Below, piece after piece: positions 18,214-26,984 of a DNA stretch of 47,827 bases. The position numbers and the translations under genes are program-made. Every line of letters starts with the position of its first letter. Position 1 is the stretch's first letter. The notes under the pieces are model-generated. The model saw only the letters and a list, made by a program, of their open reading frames with translations, was not told where the DNA came from and ran no database searches. Location of the stretch: positions 1 through 47,827 of the forward strand of contig NZ_CANLXZ010000025.1 in assembly GCF_947495285.1 (NCBI RefSeq). The letters are read 5' to 3'. The stretch is from an uncultured Nonlabens sp. Lineage in GTDB: Bacteria > Bacteroidota > Bacteroidia > Flavobacteriales > Flavobacteriaceae.

Positions 18214-19065
18214 CTATTGTAATAAATATTTCCACGCTGTTAGAATTTCTCCTTTAGCGATAAGCTCTTTTGCTTTTTTATGTTTTTCTGTTGTAGAAAG
18301 GTTGAATAGTTGTTCTGCTTTTGCAAAAGCTACCACTTCTTCCTGCTCTGGTACGATTTCAATATTTCCTAGTTTACCTAGATCGTTTCCTGTTAGAATA
18401 TCACTGTTCCTAGCATGATCAGGTAATGCGTCAACACCTACACCTAATTTAGATAACGGTTTTGCCACCTCAAACATTGCGTCCTTAGAACGGCAGTACC
18501 AGTTACCACCCATTCTTGCCACTGTATCTATTTTAAATGGGTCTATTTTATTATCTCCATCTAGAACCTTGTCATTTACGTGCACCATAACCACCTCACA
18601 TATGATCAGGTTACCAGCGCCTCCTTCCTGCCCCAGCTCTACGATTTCTTTTACTTTACACTCAAATTGTACCGGACTTTCTGCTACACGTGGTGGTGCA
18701 ACTAGGTCACTTTTTAACTCAGTAAGTCCCGACTTTTTAAATTCATTTACACCTTCAGCATACTCGGTACTCGATAAAGACATTTGCTGTACGATGTCAT
18801 AATTTACAATGTTAATCACCACCTCACCAGTAACTCTTGCATTAAGCAACGTATGTTTTACCGTATTGTTTCTCACACGTCTCGCAGGAGAAAATATCAT
18901 TACAGGTGGATTTGCACTGAACACATTAAAAAAGGAATACGGTGACAAATTTACCTTTCCATTTTCATCTACCGTACTTGCAAAAGCAATAGGTCGCGGT
19001 TGTACAGCTCCTAGCATAATGCCGTGAAGTTGAGCCGTTTCTATATCTTTAGGGTTAAGTTTCAA
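18214..19065 (-). CDS. Flavin reductase-like (FMN-binding split barrel) protein
   Basis: 283 residues. The N-terminal 190 or so form the FMN-binding split barrel of the flavin reductase family (PRPIAFASTVDENGKVNLSPYSFFNVFSANPP is typical of the FMN site). Such proteins bind FMN and reduce it or use it in redox steps. The C-terminal 80 residues form a mostly helical extension. Translation seems to start at TTG (19065), with no in-frame ATG before an upstream stop. A TACCTTTG promoter box lies 20 bases before it. A weakly matching palindrome-like stretch (18316-18331) is read as AFAKAE in the C-terminal extension. It heads a two-gene operon with the DUF3127 gene. Confidence 0.88.
   Translation of the reverse strand: MKLNPKDIETAQLHGIMLGAVQPRPIAFASTVDENGKVNLSPYSFFNVFSANPPVMIFSPARRVRNNTVKHTLLNARVTGEVVINIVNYDIVQQMSLSSTEYAEGVNEFKKSGLTELKSDLVAPPRVAESPVQFECKVKEIVELGQEGGAGNLIICEVVMVHVNDKVLDGDNKIDPFKIDTVARMGGNWYCRSKDAMFEVAKPLSKLGVGVDALPDHARNSDILTGNDLGKLGNIEIVPEQEEVVAFAKAEQLFNLSTTEKHKKAKELIAKGEILTAWKYLLQ
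18316..18331. repeat. Degenerate palindrome-like copy (4 mismatches)
   Basis: TGCTTTTGCAAAAGCT keeps the inverted symmetry and the AFAKAE reading but differs from the consensus at four positions. It may be a decayed copy or chance. Confidence 0.4.
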
Positions 19066-19085
19066 GTCGTGATTTTGATAAGATA

Positions 19086-19093
19086 CAAAGGTA
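19086..19093 (-). promoter_or_regulatory. Promoter -7 box of the flavin reductase/DUF3127 operon
   Basis: TACCTTTG on the minus strand, 20 bases before the TTG start at 19065. It supports that start, because an upstream start would lie within the promoter. Confidence 0.55.
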
Positions 19094-19281
19094 TGATTTT
19101 TAATGAGATTTTAAGAATGGTACTGCCACAAAACATACTGAAATAAATATTTGAATAAATCGTACGTCCATAAGTATTCCTATCTCGATTTCAAGATCAA
19201 AACAAAAACCTATCATTTTAAAATCAGAAAAAGGTTTCTTAATTTTTCTTAACTTTCCCATTCCCAAAAACCTCTAAAAAC

Positions 19282-21684
19282 ATGAGACCTAAATCTCACA
19301 TCACCTCTGCCGCATCATTCCTAGTTCTTATTCTAATGATTTGGTACGCTTTTCACAGTCAGACACCATCTGCACAGGTAGAAGAAAATTTACCTACTAC
19401 CGAATGGTCTACGGCTAGAGCTCTAGAACATGTAAAAGCGATTTCTTTAAAACCTCATTATATAGGGAGCAATGCACATCATGAAGTAAGAGATTATATA
19501 AAAGACCAGTTTACAAAACTAGGCCTTAAGGTTACTACACAAAAAGGATACGATATCAGCTGGAACGGTAACATGTCGCAACCAGAAAATATCATTGCGC
19601 GTTTAAAAGGCTCTCAACCAGATAACAAAGCACTGGTTTTACTAACTCATTATGATAGTGATCCACATTCTAGTAAAGGTGCGAGTGATGCCGGTAGTGG
19701 AGTAGCCACTATTCTAGAAGGTGTACGAGCTTTTCTGGCACAAAATAAGCAACCTAAAAATGATATTATCATCTGTATCACAGATGGCGAAGAACTAGGA
19801 CTTAATGGAGCAAGTCTTTTTGTAAATCAACATCCATGGGCAAAAGATATAGGTTTTGTACTCAACTTTGAAGCGCGTGGTAGTGGTGGACCTAGTTATA
19901 TGCTGGTAGAAACTAATGGTGGTAACCGCAAGATTATAGAAGAATTCATGGCTGCAGGCACCGATTACCCAGTAGCTAACTCGCTCGCATACAGCATCTA
20001 TCAAATGATACCTAACGATACAGATCTTACCATTTTTAGAGAAGACAGAGATATTAATGGTTTAAATTTTGCTTTTATAGGAGATCATTTTGATTACCAT
20101 ACAGAGCTAGACACTTATGAAAGGCTAGACCGCAATACACTAGCACATCAAGGTTCTTATGTAATGCCTTTACTATCTCATTTCAGTAATCTAGATATGA
20201 CAGATCGTGTTATGGTAGATAAAGGAGAAGATCTCGTTTACTTTCCATTACCATTAATTAAAATGGTCACGTTTCCATTCAGCTGGCTAGCTGGTTTAAT
20301 AATAGGTAGTGGTATTCTATTATTACTTTTAATAGTACATGGAATACGTAAAAGACGCATTACTTTAAAACATCTTTTCGGTGGTTTTGTGCCATTTCTG
20401 GGTAGTTTAATCATCGGTTATTTACTAAGTAATTACGGCTGGGCTGCAGTTAAAACAAATGAGTTTTATGTAGACATGAATACCGTTTTCCCCTATAACG
20501 GTTACTGGATGATTGCTACAGCCGCATTTGCAGCGACTACTGTTTCATTTTTCTTGTATCATAAATTTTACCATCGCGATCGCATCGCTAGTTTAAGTGT
20601 CGCGCCACTGGTATTACTATGGATTATCTCGCTAGCAATTGCATTTCCTGTAGGCGATGGCGGTCTTATCCCTAATGTGTATTTAGGCGGTGCAGGTTTC
20701 TTTCTAGTACCATTACTCGCAGGACTAGTCATGTTATGGCTCAATATTTACCAAAAAAGACCTAGTTATATACTGTTATTAATCTTAGCAGTTCCAGCGA
20801 TATTTGTCTTCACGCCATTTATTAAAGCATTTCCAGTCGCGTTGGGTATGGGGATTCTATTTGTTGCAGCTGTTCTAAGTGCACTTTTATTTGGTTTATT
20901 AATTCCTATTTTAGGACATTATCGCAAGAAAGGAGTGCTTGCTTTTGGCTCATTAATAGCTACCGTTGTTTGTTTATGTTTCGCTTTCGCGAAAGCGGAA
21001 TTCTCACAAACACAGCCCAAACCTACCAGCTTAGTCTATGTTCACAATCAAGATGATAATACGGCGCAATGGGCAACATACGATAAGGTACTTTCTGACT
21101 GGACCAAAGAAAAACTGGGTACAGAACCGCAACGCGCAAAAGAATTAAATGCAAATTCCATCGATTCTAAATATGGAACAGGATTCTCCTATGCTGCAAA
21201 AACAGATTATAGAAACTTGCCAGAAATACAACTAGAAATCACGGCAGACTCTACCGTAAATAATTTGCGTACGGTTAAGTTTAAAGTAACGAGTGAAAGC
21301 GTTGTACACAGATATGAGGCCTTTGCAGAGGCTAAATATTCTTTTGAAAAAGCCACCGTGAATGGTTTAGAGATTGAAAAAAGTGGTGATGACCGTCGAC
21401 CATTCAGCGATCGATGGGGAAATAGATTCTTAAGTTATTATGTAACCGATAATGCTGCGTTAGAAATGGAGCTCACTTTTGATGCTAGTACTGAGCCAGA
21501 AATTATTGTTTATGCTGCGTCTTTTGATTTATTAGAACAAGAACAATTTAATGTAAGCCAGCGACCACTAGATCATATGTCTATGCCATTTGTTCTTAAC
21601 GATGCTGTTCTTAGAAAAAGAACCATCACATTAACAGTACCTAAATCTACAGTAATACCTATACCGTCAGAAAATGCAGGGTAA
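19282..21684 (+). CDS. Membrane-anchored M28 family metallopeptidase
   Basis: 800 residues. A first membrane segment (about 8-25) is followed by an extracytoplasmic M28 zinc aminopeptidase domain (about 40-315). Expected metal ligands are His123 (THYDSD), Asp136 (SDAGSG), Glu171 with Glu170 as base (TDGEELGLNG), Glu197 (NFEARG) and a His in GDHFDYHTELD. About 330-580 holds roughly eight hydrophobic spans. The C-terminal 220 residues form a soluble beta-rich domain. The layout recalls the eukaryotic ER peptidase ERMP1/FXNA and its bacterial relatives. An exact palindrome copy is read as AFAKAE just after the last span. The end overlaps the next gene by 11 bases. Confidence 0.92.
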   Translation: MRPKSHITSAASFLVLILMIWYAFHSQTPSAQVEENLPTTEWSTARALEHVKAISLKPHYIGSNAHHEVRDYIKDQFTKLGLKVTTQKGYDISWNGNMSQPENIIARLKGSQPDNKALVLLTHYDSDPHSSKGASDAGSGVATILEGVRAFLAQNKQPKNDIIICITDGEELGLNGASLFVNQHPWAKDIGFVLNFEARGSGGPSYMLVETNGGNRKIIEEFMAAGTDYPVANSLAYSIYQMIPNDTDLTIFREDRDINGLNFAFIGDHFDYHTELDTYERLDRNTLAHQGSYVMPLLSHFSNLDMTDRVMVDKGEDLVYFPLPLIKMVTFPFSWLAGLIIGSGILLLLLIVHGIRKRRITLKHLFGGFVPFLGSLIIGYLLSNYGWAAVKTNEFYVDMNTVFPYNGYWMIATAAFAATTVSFFLYHKFYHRDRIASLSVAPLVLLWIISLAIAFPVGDGGLIPNVYLGGAGFFLVPLLAGLVMLWLNIYQKRPSYILLLILAVPAIFVFTPFIKAFPVALGMGILFVAAVLSALLFGLLIPILGHYRKKGVLAFGSLIATVVCLCFAFAKAEFSQTQPKPTSLVYVHNQDDNTAQWATYDKVLSDWTKEKLGTEPQRAKELNANSIDSKYGTGFSYAAKTDYRNLPEIQLEITADSTVNNLRTVKFKVTSESVVHRYEAFAEAKYSFEKATVNGLEIEKSGDDRRPFSDRWGNRFLSYYVTDNAALEMELTFDASTEPEIIVYAASFDLLEQEQFNVSQRPLDHMSMPFVLNDAVLRKRTITLTVPKSTVIPIPSENAG
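20982..20997. repeat. Palindrome copy (exact), inside the M28 peptidase gene
   Basis: Read in frame as A-F-A-K-A-E at the junction of the last membrane span and the C-terminal soluble domain. Confidence 0.92.
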
Positions 21685-22444
21685 AACAATAGGAATTCTA
21701 GGCTGTGGCTGGTTAGGTTATGACCTTGCTTTAAAACTAAAAAGCCAAAAGTATAATGTAAGCGGAACTTCCAGAAACTCTGAAAAGCTTAAAAAACTTA
21801 CAGAAAAAGGAATTGAATCATTTCATGTAGACCTACAAGAAGATAAAATTTATGGAGATATTCAAGGATTCTTAGAAGATTTAGATATTCTAGTAATTGA
21901 TATACCACCAGGATTGCGCAAGAATCCAGAAAGTGATTTTGCTTACAGAATCAAGATGTTTTTAAGATTTGTACAAGTGTATGAAATAGGTAAAGTCATT
22001 TTTATATCGTCCACATCAGTCTTTGAAGATCGGGAGAATATACCTACTTATGATGAGAATTCTCTACCTAATGCAACCGATAACAATGGTATAAAAATTA
22101 CCGCTGCAGAGAAGGTCGTCCAAGAAATGATAGATAAATCTGTCATTATAAGACCATGCGGTTTAATAGGAGAAGATCGTCATCCTATCAAGTATCTCGC
22201 AGGTAGAAAAGAGGTGAAAAATCCTGAGGCGCCAGTAAATCTAGTAACTAGAGATCATGTCAATTCTTTAATTTTTAAAGTGATTACAGGAGAACTCAAT
22301 GTTTCTGTAATTCATGCGGTTAGTGAACCACATGAAAGTCGTGAAGAATATTATCAAAAAGCAGCTAAGGGTTTTGGGTTAGAAAGTCCTGTTTTTGAAT
22401 TGAATAGTAGGAATTTAGGTAAGAAGATTGTCTCTGGTTTATAA
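21674..22444 (+). CDS. NAD(P)-binding sugar-epimerase-like protein (YeeZ type)
   Basis: 256 residues with an N-terminal Rossmann fold: GILGCGWLGYDLA carries the GxGxxG dinucleotide loop. The next segments (LVIDIPPGLRKNP, VIFISSTSVFEDRE, RPCGLIGEDRHP) match the atypical short-chain dehydrogenase group that includes E. coli YeeZ. A complete Tyr-x-x-x-Lys active site is not clear, so the reaction is uncertain. It overlaps the M28 peptidase gene by 11 bases and is probably translationally coupled with it. Confidence 0.82.
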   Translation: MQGKTIGILGCGWLGYDLALKLKSQKYNVSGTSRNSEKLKKLTEKGIESFHVDLQEDKIYGDIQGFLEDLDILVIDIPPGLRKNPESDFAYRIKMFLRFVQVYEIGKVIFISSTSVFEDRENIPTYDENSLPNATDNNGIKITAAEKVVQEMIDKSVIIRPCGLIGEDRHPIKYLAGRKEVKNPEAPVNLVTRDHVNSLIFKVITGELNVSVIHAVSEPHESREEYYQKAAKGFGLESPVFELNSRNLGKKIVSGL

Positions 22445-23062
22445 TTTTCACTTGAGGGAAATGTACACAGGACAAAGGGTGTTTGCGATATGGAAAATTT
22501 TCTATAAATCATATTTTACAGAAAACACCAGCACCGCTCAACCTTTCCTTGAAATTAAGGAAAGAAGTTTTAGTTGTGTGTATTTTAAAAGATTTGACAT
22601 GCCAACTATTTGTGTTGGCATTGTTTAAATGTGCTCTCTACGTTTGTATTCACCCTACTCTTTCATAAGAGTAGAATTAATTCCACCCTTATAAGTACAC
22701 CAAGCAAATATTTTCACGTTCTTTAATCTTAAAAAACACTGCTGTTATGTGAACGGCATTGGAAAGTCTGTCGTAAAAAATGAAAAGAATGTAGCGTTAA
22801 AAAGAAAAATTGTTGATGTCTATATGAGGTTGACACTTTTTAAATATTCTTTTAAATTTCACAAGAATTTATAATTTCAAAGGAGTTTTATTTTTCTTTA
22901 GCGCAATGAATGAAATTTTTAGACAGGTGTTCCACAGCCTAGATCTTTTTGGTTACTTTTTGGAGCAATGCAAAAAAGTAACAGAAACTAGAAGTTGTCA
23001 ATAAAGACAATTATTATTGCAATCAGTTGTTTTAAACAAACAAAGCATCCTTAGAAACCACA
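22445..23062. other. Intergenic region holding the left arm of a long inverted repeat
   Basis: No gene is supported. TGCCAAC (22600-22606) pairs with GTTGGCA (22614-22620) and is followed by TTGTTT, a possible weak terminator for the upstream gene. Bases 22755-22983 are the left inverted-repeat arm. No convincing promoter for pbpC was recognised in the last 80 bases. Confidence 0.5.
22755..22983 (+). repeat. Left arm of the inverted repeat flanking pbpC-CYTH
   Basis: Matches the reverse complement of 25976-26201. The inner 84 bases (22900-22983) agree with 25976-26059 at all but one position. The outer 55 or so bases have about six differences. The middle 90 or so bases have diverged. GTTACTTTTT (22952-22961) pairs with AAAAAAGTAAC (22972-22982), so each arm carries its own hairpin. 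The arm ends 79 bases before the pbpC start codon. Confidence 0.93.
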
Positions 23063-25426
23063 TTGAAAAAATACCTTTATAAACATAAAATCAAACTCAG
23101 TATACTGACGGTATTACTGTTTTGGTATGCATTGTGTTTACCAGATAAATTATTTGATGTTCCTTATTCTACGGTAATAGAAAGTAAAGACGGCAGGTTG
23201 CTAGACGCACACATCGCTAGAGATGAGCAGTGGCGATTTCCTGCGGTAGATAGCGTTCCTTATCGGTATAAACAAAGTCTTTTACAATATGAAGATGCGC
23301 ACTTTTATGACCATCCAGGATTTAATCCAGTTTCTATAGCAAAAGCGATGGCCGATAACATATCGGCAGGTAGAGTAGTCCGAGGTGGTAGTACGATTAC
23401 CCAACAAGTGATACGATTATCGCGTAAACAAGAACGCAAATATTACGAGAAATTTATAGAGCTTATCTGGGCAACGCGATTAGAATTGCGCCATTCTAAA
23501 GAAGAGATTATAGAACTCTACGCATCTCATGCACCTTATGGTGGTAATGTAATCGGTCTAGACATGGCGGCGTGGCGTTATTTTGGAAGAAAACCACACG
23601 AACTCAGTTGGGCAGAGAGTGCAACACTGGCCGTTTTACCCAATGCGCCAGGATTAGTCTATCCTGGTAAAAGAGAGAGCCTGCTCAAAAAAAAACGTGA
23701 TCTCCTATTGCTCAAATTAAAAGAGGAACACATCATTTCTGAAACAGATTATGAACTCGCTATTTCAGAAAACGTGCCTGTTCATGATTTTAGAGTACCA
23801 CAACTTGCACCACATTTATTACAAAGAGCAAATAAAGAATATGGAACTCAAAAATTGCGTACCAGCATAGATTATGAAATGCAAGAAACGGTAAATCGTA
23901 TTGTAACAAATCACCATCATATTTTAAAACAAAATGGCGTGAATAACCTCGCTATGCTGGTTCTAGATGTAGAAACACAAACCGTAGCGGCCTATGTAGG
24001 TAATGCGCCTACCACTCGAGAACACAGTAAAGACGTAGATATTATAACCGCGCCGCGATCTACTGGTAGTGTATTAAAACCTTTTTTATATGCTGTCATG
24101 CTCGATAACGGCGAGTTGTTGCCACACAGTCTAGTAAAAGATACACCTACCATTATCGATGGGTTTTCTACAGAGAATTATGATAAGAGATATACCGGTG
24201 CAATACCAGCCTCACAAGCATTATCACGTTCTTTAAATGTACCTGCTGTACTTATGCTGCGAGAACATACGGTGCCCAGATTTTATAATAAACTGCGGCA
24301 ATTAAAATTATCCCACATAAATCGCGGCGCCGGCACCTATGGATTAAGTCTTATTATAGGCGGTGGCGAGAGCAGTCTTTGGGACATGAGTCGTGCTTAT
24401 TTAAGTATGGCCAAAACTCTAGAACTCTACACAGAAAACAGCAGTCAGTACGATCCTGAGATTATGAATCGATTGAGTTATTTAGATCATGATTCCGCTT
24501 TCGCGAAAGCGGAACAAAAATCAATATCAGAGCAAATAAACTGGTCTCTAGAACCATCTATTTATGGTGCAGGAAGCATTTACCACACATTTGAAGCCAT
24601 GAAAAAGGTAAATAGACCGCAAAGCGAGGAGATCTGGCACTTTTTTAATCCAGATCGAGAAATTGCATGGAAAACAGGAACGAGTTTTGGTAATCGCGAT
24701 GCCTGGGCTATAGGTGTAACGCCCAAATATGTGATAGGTGTCTGGACAGGTAATGCCGACGGAGAAGGACGTGCCCAAATGACTGGAATAGACAGCGCTG
24801 CACCGGTGCTGTTTGATCTGTTTAACAGACTACCCACACAGCAATGGTTTGCACCGCCTTATGATGACATGATAGAGGTGCAAACTTGTGAGCAATCTGG
24901 TTATCTAGCAACGCCGTTATGTGAGTCGATCAATCAGTACATTCCGGCTGTAGGCGAGAAGTTTGAATCATGTCCATACCATAAATCTATACATCTAGAC
25001 GCTACGAGAACCTATCAAGTAAATGCAGATTGTGAACCTGCTTCACAAATCGTAACGCAACCGTGGTTCTCACTGCCGCCGGTTATGTCTTATTATTATG
25101 CTAGGTCTAACCCTAGTTATAGAACATTACCAGATTACCGCGAGGACTGTATTCCTGCTAGTGAAGATGTCATGCGTTTCATAAAACCTAAACACAATAC
25201 TACCATTACACTAACTAAAAATGTAGATGGCCAGGTGAATAGTGCCATTTTTGAGATTGCTCATAAAAAGAATGATGTTGAGGTATTCTGGTACATGGAT
25301 AATGAGTTTTTAGGAGCTACTAAAAACTTTCATGAAATAGCTATAGAAGGAAAAAAAGGCAAACGATTAATTACCGCAGTAGATGAAAATGGTAATGATA
25401 CTAAGATTTATGTGGTATTTGAATAG
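23063..25426 (+). CDS. pbpC: Penicillin-binding protein 1C (bifunctional transglycosylase/transpeptidase)
   Basis: Builds and crosslinks peptidoglycan at the outer face of the inner membrane. An N-terminal membrane span (about 9-28) precedes the glycosyltransferase 51 domain (about 40-210) with Glu77 in EDAHFYDHPG and the RGGSTITQQV block. The transpeptidase domain (about 295-580) has Ser336-x-x-Lys339 in GSVLKP, SLN at 390-392 and a KTGT box near 540. The C-terminal 100 residues fit the PBP1C-specific domain. 787 residues is normal. The start is TTG (23063), since no ATG precedes the membrane span in frame. An exact palindrome copy adds AFAKAE at about residue 478. The inverted-repeat arm lies just upstream. 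Confidence 0.94.
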   Translation: MKKYLYKHKIKLSILTVLLFWYALCLPDKLFDVPYSTVIESKDGRLLDAHIARDEQWRFPAVDSVPYRYKQSLLQYEDAHFYDHPGFNPVSIAKAMADNISAGRVVRGGSTITQQVIRLSRKQERKYYEKFIELIWATRLELRHSKEEIIELYASHAPYGGNVIGLDMAAWRYFGRKPHELSWAESATLAVLPNAPGLVYPGKRESLLKKKRDLLLLKLKEEHIISETDYELAISENVPVHDFRVPQLAPHLLQRANKEYGTQKLRTSIDYEMQETVNRIVTNHHHILKQNGVNNLAMLVLDVETQTVAAYVGNAPTTREHSKDVDIITAPRSTGSVLKPFLYAVMLDNGELLPHSLVKDTPTIIDGFSTENYDKRYTGAIPASQALSRSLNVPAVLMLREHTVPRFYNKLRQLKLSHINRGAGTYGLSLIIGGGESSLWDMSRAYLSMAKTLELYTENSSQYDPEIMNRLSYLDHDSAFAKAEQKSISEQINWSLEPSIYGAGSIYHTFEAMKKVNRPQSEEIWHFFNPDREIAWKTGTSFGNRDAWAIGVTPKYVIGVWTGNADGEGRAQMTGIDSAAPVLFDLFNRLPTQQWFAPPYDDMIEVQTCEQSGYLATPLCESINQYIPAVGEKFESCPYHKSIHLDATRTYQVNADCEPASQIVTQPWFSLPPVMSYYYARSNPSYRTLPDYREDCIPASEDVMRFIKPKHNTTITLTKNVDGQVNSAIFEIAHKKNDVEVFWYMDNEFLGATKNFHEIAIEGKKGKRLITAVDENGNDTKIYVVFE
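24496..24511. repeat. Palindrome copy (exact), inside pbpC
   Basis: Read in frame as S-A-F-A-K-A-E at about residue 478, between the SxN and KTGT motifs, probably in a surface loop. Confidence 0.92.
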
Positions 25427-25444
25427 TCACTATTCTACTTAAAT

Positions 25445-25909
25445 CTACCACTCACAAAAAGGCATTTCACTTATATAAGAATTATAATAACGTTTATCTC
25501 CAGTCACTTCTTTATCGATCCATTCTGGTTTTGAGAAGGATTCTTTTTCTGATTGCAGTTCGATTTCGGCTAGAGAGAGTCCGTTATTTTCTCCGTGAAA
25601 GATATCTATTTCCCAAGTATGCATTTCTATAGGGATTTCATATCTAGTTTTATCAATCGCGCCTGGTAAACATAGCTGCAGAAGTTGCTCAGCTTCTTGA
25701 TGAGTAATTTCTTTTTCCCATTCATAACGAGACATACCACTATCGTTAGATTTTCCTTTTATAGTTAGAAAGGCTTTTTCTCCTTTTATTCTTACGCGCA
25801 CGGTACGTTCTTTATCTGTAGTAAGATAACCTTGAGTAATGCGAGTCCCTTTTAAGTCCTTTAAGAAGTCGGTGTTTTTAAGTAAAAATTTGCGTTCTAT
25901 TTCGGTCAT
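25445..25909 (-). CDS. CYTH domain (triphosphate tunnel metalloenzyme family) protein
   Basis: 154 residues. The N-terminal EIERKF gives the ExExK signature of the CYTH superfamily. Alternating charged residues follow on strands (RVRIKGEKAFLTIKGK, YEWEKEI, WEIDIFHGENNGLSLAEIELQ), as needed to line the tunnel that binds triphosphate and metal ions. Small bacterial members act as inorganic triphosphatases or related enzymes; the exact substrate is not predictable here. The gene converges on pbpC, with 18 bases between the stops, and the right arm of the inverted repeat begins 67 bases upstream of its start. Confidence 0.9.
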   Translation of the reverse strand: MTEIERKFLLKNTDFLKDLKGTRITQGYLTTDKERTVRVRIKGEKAFLTIKGKSNDSGMSRYEWEKEITHQEAEQLLQLCLPGAIDKTRYEIPIEMHTWEIDIFHGENNGLSLAEIELQSEKESFSKPEWIDKEVTGDKRYYNSYISEMPFCEW

Positions 25910-26254
25910 AGTCTCTTTGTTATTGTAATATATGTTTTTTCAAAAAATCTAACTCTTTAAAAGATTACTAGCATTTGTTACTTTTTTGCATTGCTCCAAA
26001 AAGTAACCAAAAAGATCTAGGCTATGGAACACCTGTCTAAAAATTTCATTCATTGCGCTTAATAAAATTAAAACATTTTTTTAATCATCCACGAGGTGCA
26101 CATAAAAAGCTCAGTAAAATACTTCAACCTTTCATATGATCAACAAATTTTATTTTTAACGCTATTTTCTTTTTATTTTTTACGACAGACTTTCCAACGC
26201 CTTTTTACTTGTACAATTTCTGAATTATTTTTTTTTAAATATAAGTGTAAAAAA
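25910..26254. other. Intergenic region holding the right arm of the inverted repeat
   Basis: No gene is supported. A 102-codon plus-strand frame (26096-26404) crosses this stretch, but it is low-complexity Phe/Leu-rich, runs antisense into the next gene and follows the repeat, so I treat it as chance. Confidence 0.5.
25976..26201 (-). repeat. Right arm of the inverted repeat flanking pbpC-CYTH
   Basis: Inverted copy of 22755-22983. The inner 84 bases (25976-26059) carry one difference from the left arm (the left arm has CCACAGCC, this arm reads CCATAGCC on the minus strand). The hairpin copy is at 25977-26007. It has the same orientation relative to CYTH as the left arm has to pbpC. Confidence 0.93.
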
Positions 26255-26929
26255 TCATTGTACTTGTTCACTGCGACTGACTACTGTTTTAAGTTCATCA
26301 CTCTCTATTCTTACTTTATTATAGCCATTTACAGCCATATAAATCATGGAGCTCGCTATTATTTCTGGTTCTATGGTGCGGTATTTTTTAAGAAAACCGA
26401 CTAGTAATGGATCGATGATTTTTTGAATTTTTTTCATAGTACTTTCTAATGGTCTTTTTTCATCTCGTTTACCGCCTATTAATGCAGGTTGTACAAAATA
26501 AGATTCTTTAAAACCCAGGGCTTCTAGATCTCGCTCCATCTCACCTTTACCACGGTTGTACCTCAACTTGCTATCTGGATTTGCACCCAGCGCAGATATT
26601 GCAACGACTTTAGAAACACCATTTTTTAAAGCCACTTTTGCTACTTGTAGTGGTAAATCGTGTTCTATACGGTAGTATTCTTCTCTATCTGGTGTTTGCG
26701 ATTGCGTGGTGCCTGTGCATATAAAGAGATGATCTCCTTTTAATTGCTCTTGATAAGTTAGGGGATCAAATAAATGTGCGATGTGGTTTTCATGTTTTGG
26801 ATGGTTATTGTCAATTCGCTTTCGCGAAAGCGTAATTATTCTATCATAGTTCTCATTTTCTAAAAGCTGAGATACTAGCGCGGTTCCTGTTAATCCTGTT
26901 GCTCCTATAATGAGGCCTGTGTATCCCAT
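26255..26929 (-). CDS. NAD(P)-binding oxidoreductase-like protein (HTATIP2-like atypical SDR)
   Basis: 224 residues with an N-terminal GATGLTG dinucleotide-binding loop (9-15) and strands LFICTGTTQSQ and VVAISALGANPDS. These match the atypical SDR group that includes HTATIP2 and YwnB-like proteins. Tyr and Lys at RYNRGKGEMERDL take the place of the usual active-site pair. The natural substrate is unknown. An exact palindrome copy lies at 26817-26832; unusually, here it is read as L-S-R-K-R rather than A-F-A-K-A. The gene is divergent from dinB, with 55 bases between starts. Confidence 0.85.
   Translation of the reverse strand: MGYTGLIIGATGLTGTALVSQLLENENYDRIITLSRKRIDNNHPKHENHIAHLFDPLTYQEQLKGDHLFICTGTTQSQTPDREEYYRIEHDLPLQVAKVALKNGVSKVVAISALGANPDSKLRYNRGKGEMERDLEALGFKESYFVQPALIGGKRDEKRPLESTMKKIQKIIDPLLVGFLKKYRTIEPEIIASSMIYMAVNGYNKVRIESDELKTVVSRSEQVQ
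26817..26832. repeat. Palindrome copy (exact), read in a different frame
   Basis: Read as L-S-R-K-R, right after the second strand of the Rossmann fold, where related enzymes usually have an Arg that contacts the NADP phosphate. Confidence 0.92.
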
Positions 26930-26972
26930 GGTGAAGTATGTTAATGTTTAAGGTTATGTATTTTAAAGGTAG

Positions 26973-26980
26973 TAATTTTG
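26973..26980 (+). promoter_or_regulatory. Promoter -7 box of dinB
   Basis: TAATTTTG ends 4 bases before the ATG at 26985, so the transcript would begin at or next to the start codon. Confidence 0.5.
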
Positions 26981-26984
26981 ATGC

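Noticed and set aside
22428..22668. Two short overlapping frames after the YeeZ-like gene
   Set aside because: They overlap a possible terminator hairpin, have no family-like sequence and no promoter box.
22755..26201. The inverted-repeat cassette as an insertion sequence or composite transposon
   Set aside because: The enclosed genes are a cell-wall synthase and a CYTH protein; there is no transposase and no target duplication was recognised.
26096..26404. 102-codon plus-strand frame over the right inverted-repeat arm
   Set aside because: Phe/Leu/Ser-rich, low complexity, starts in repeat DNA and runs antisense into the NAD(P)-binding gene; no family resemblance.
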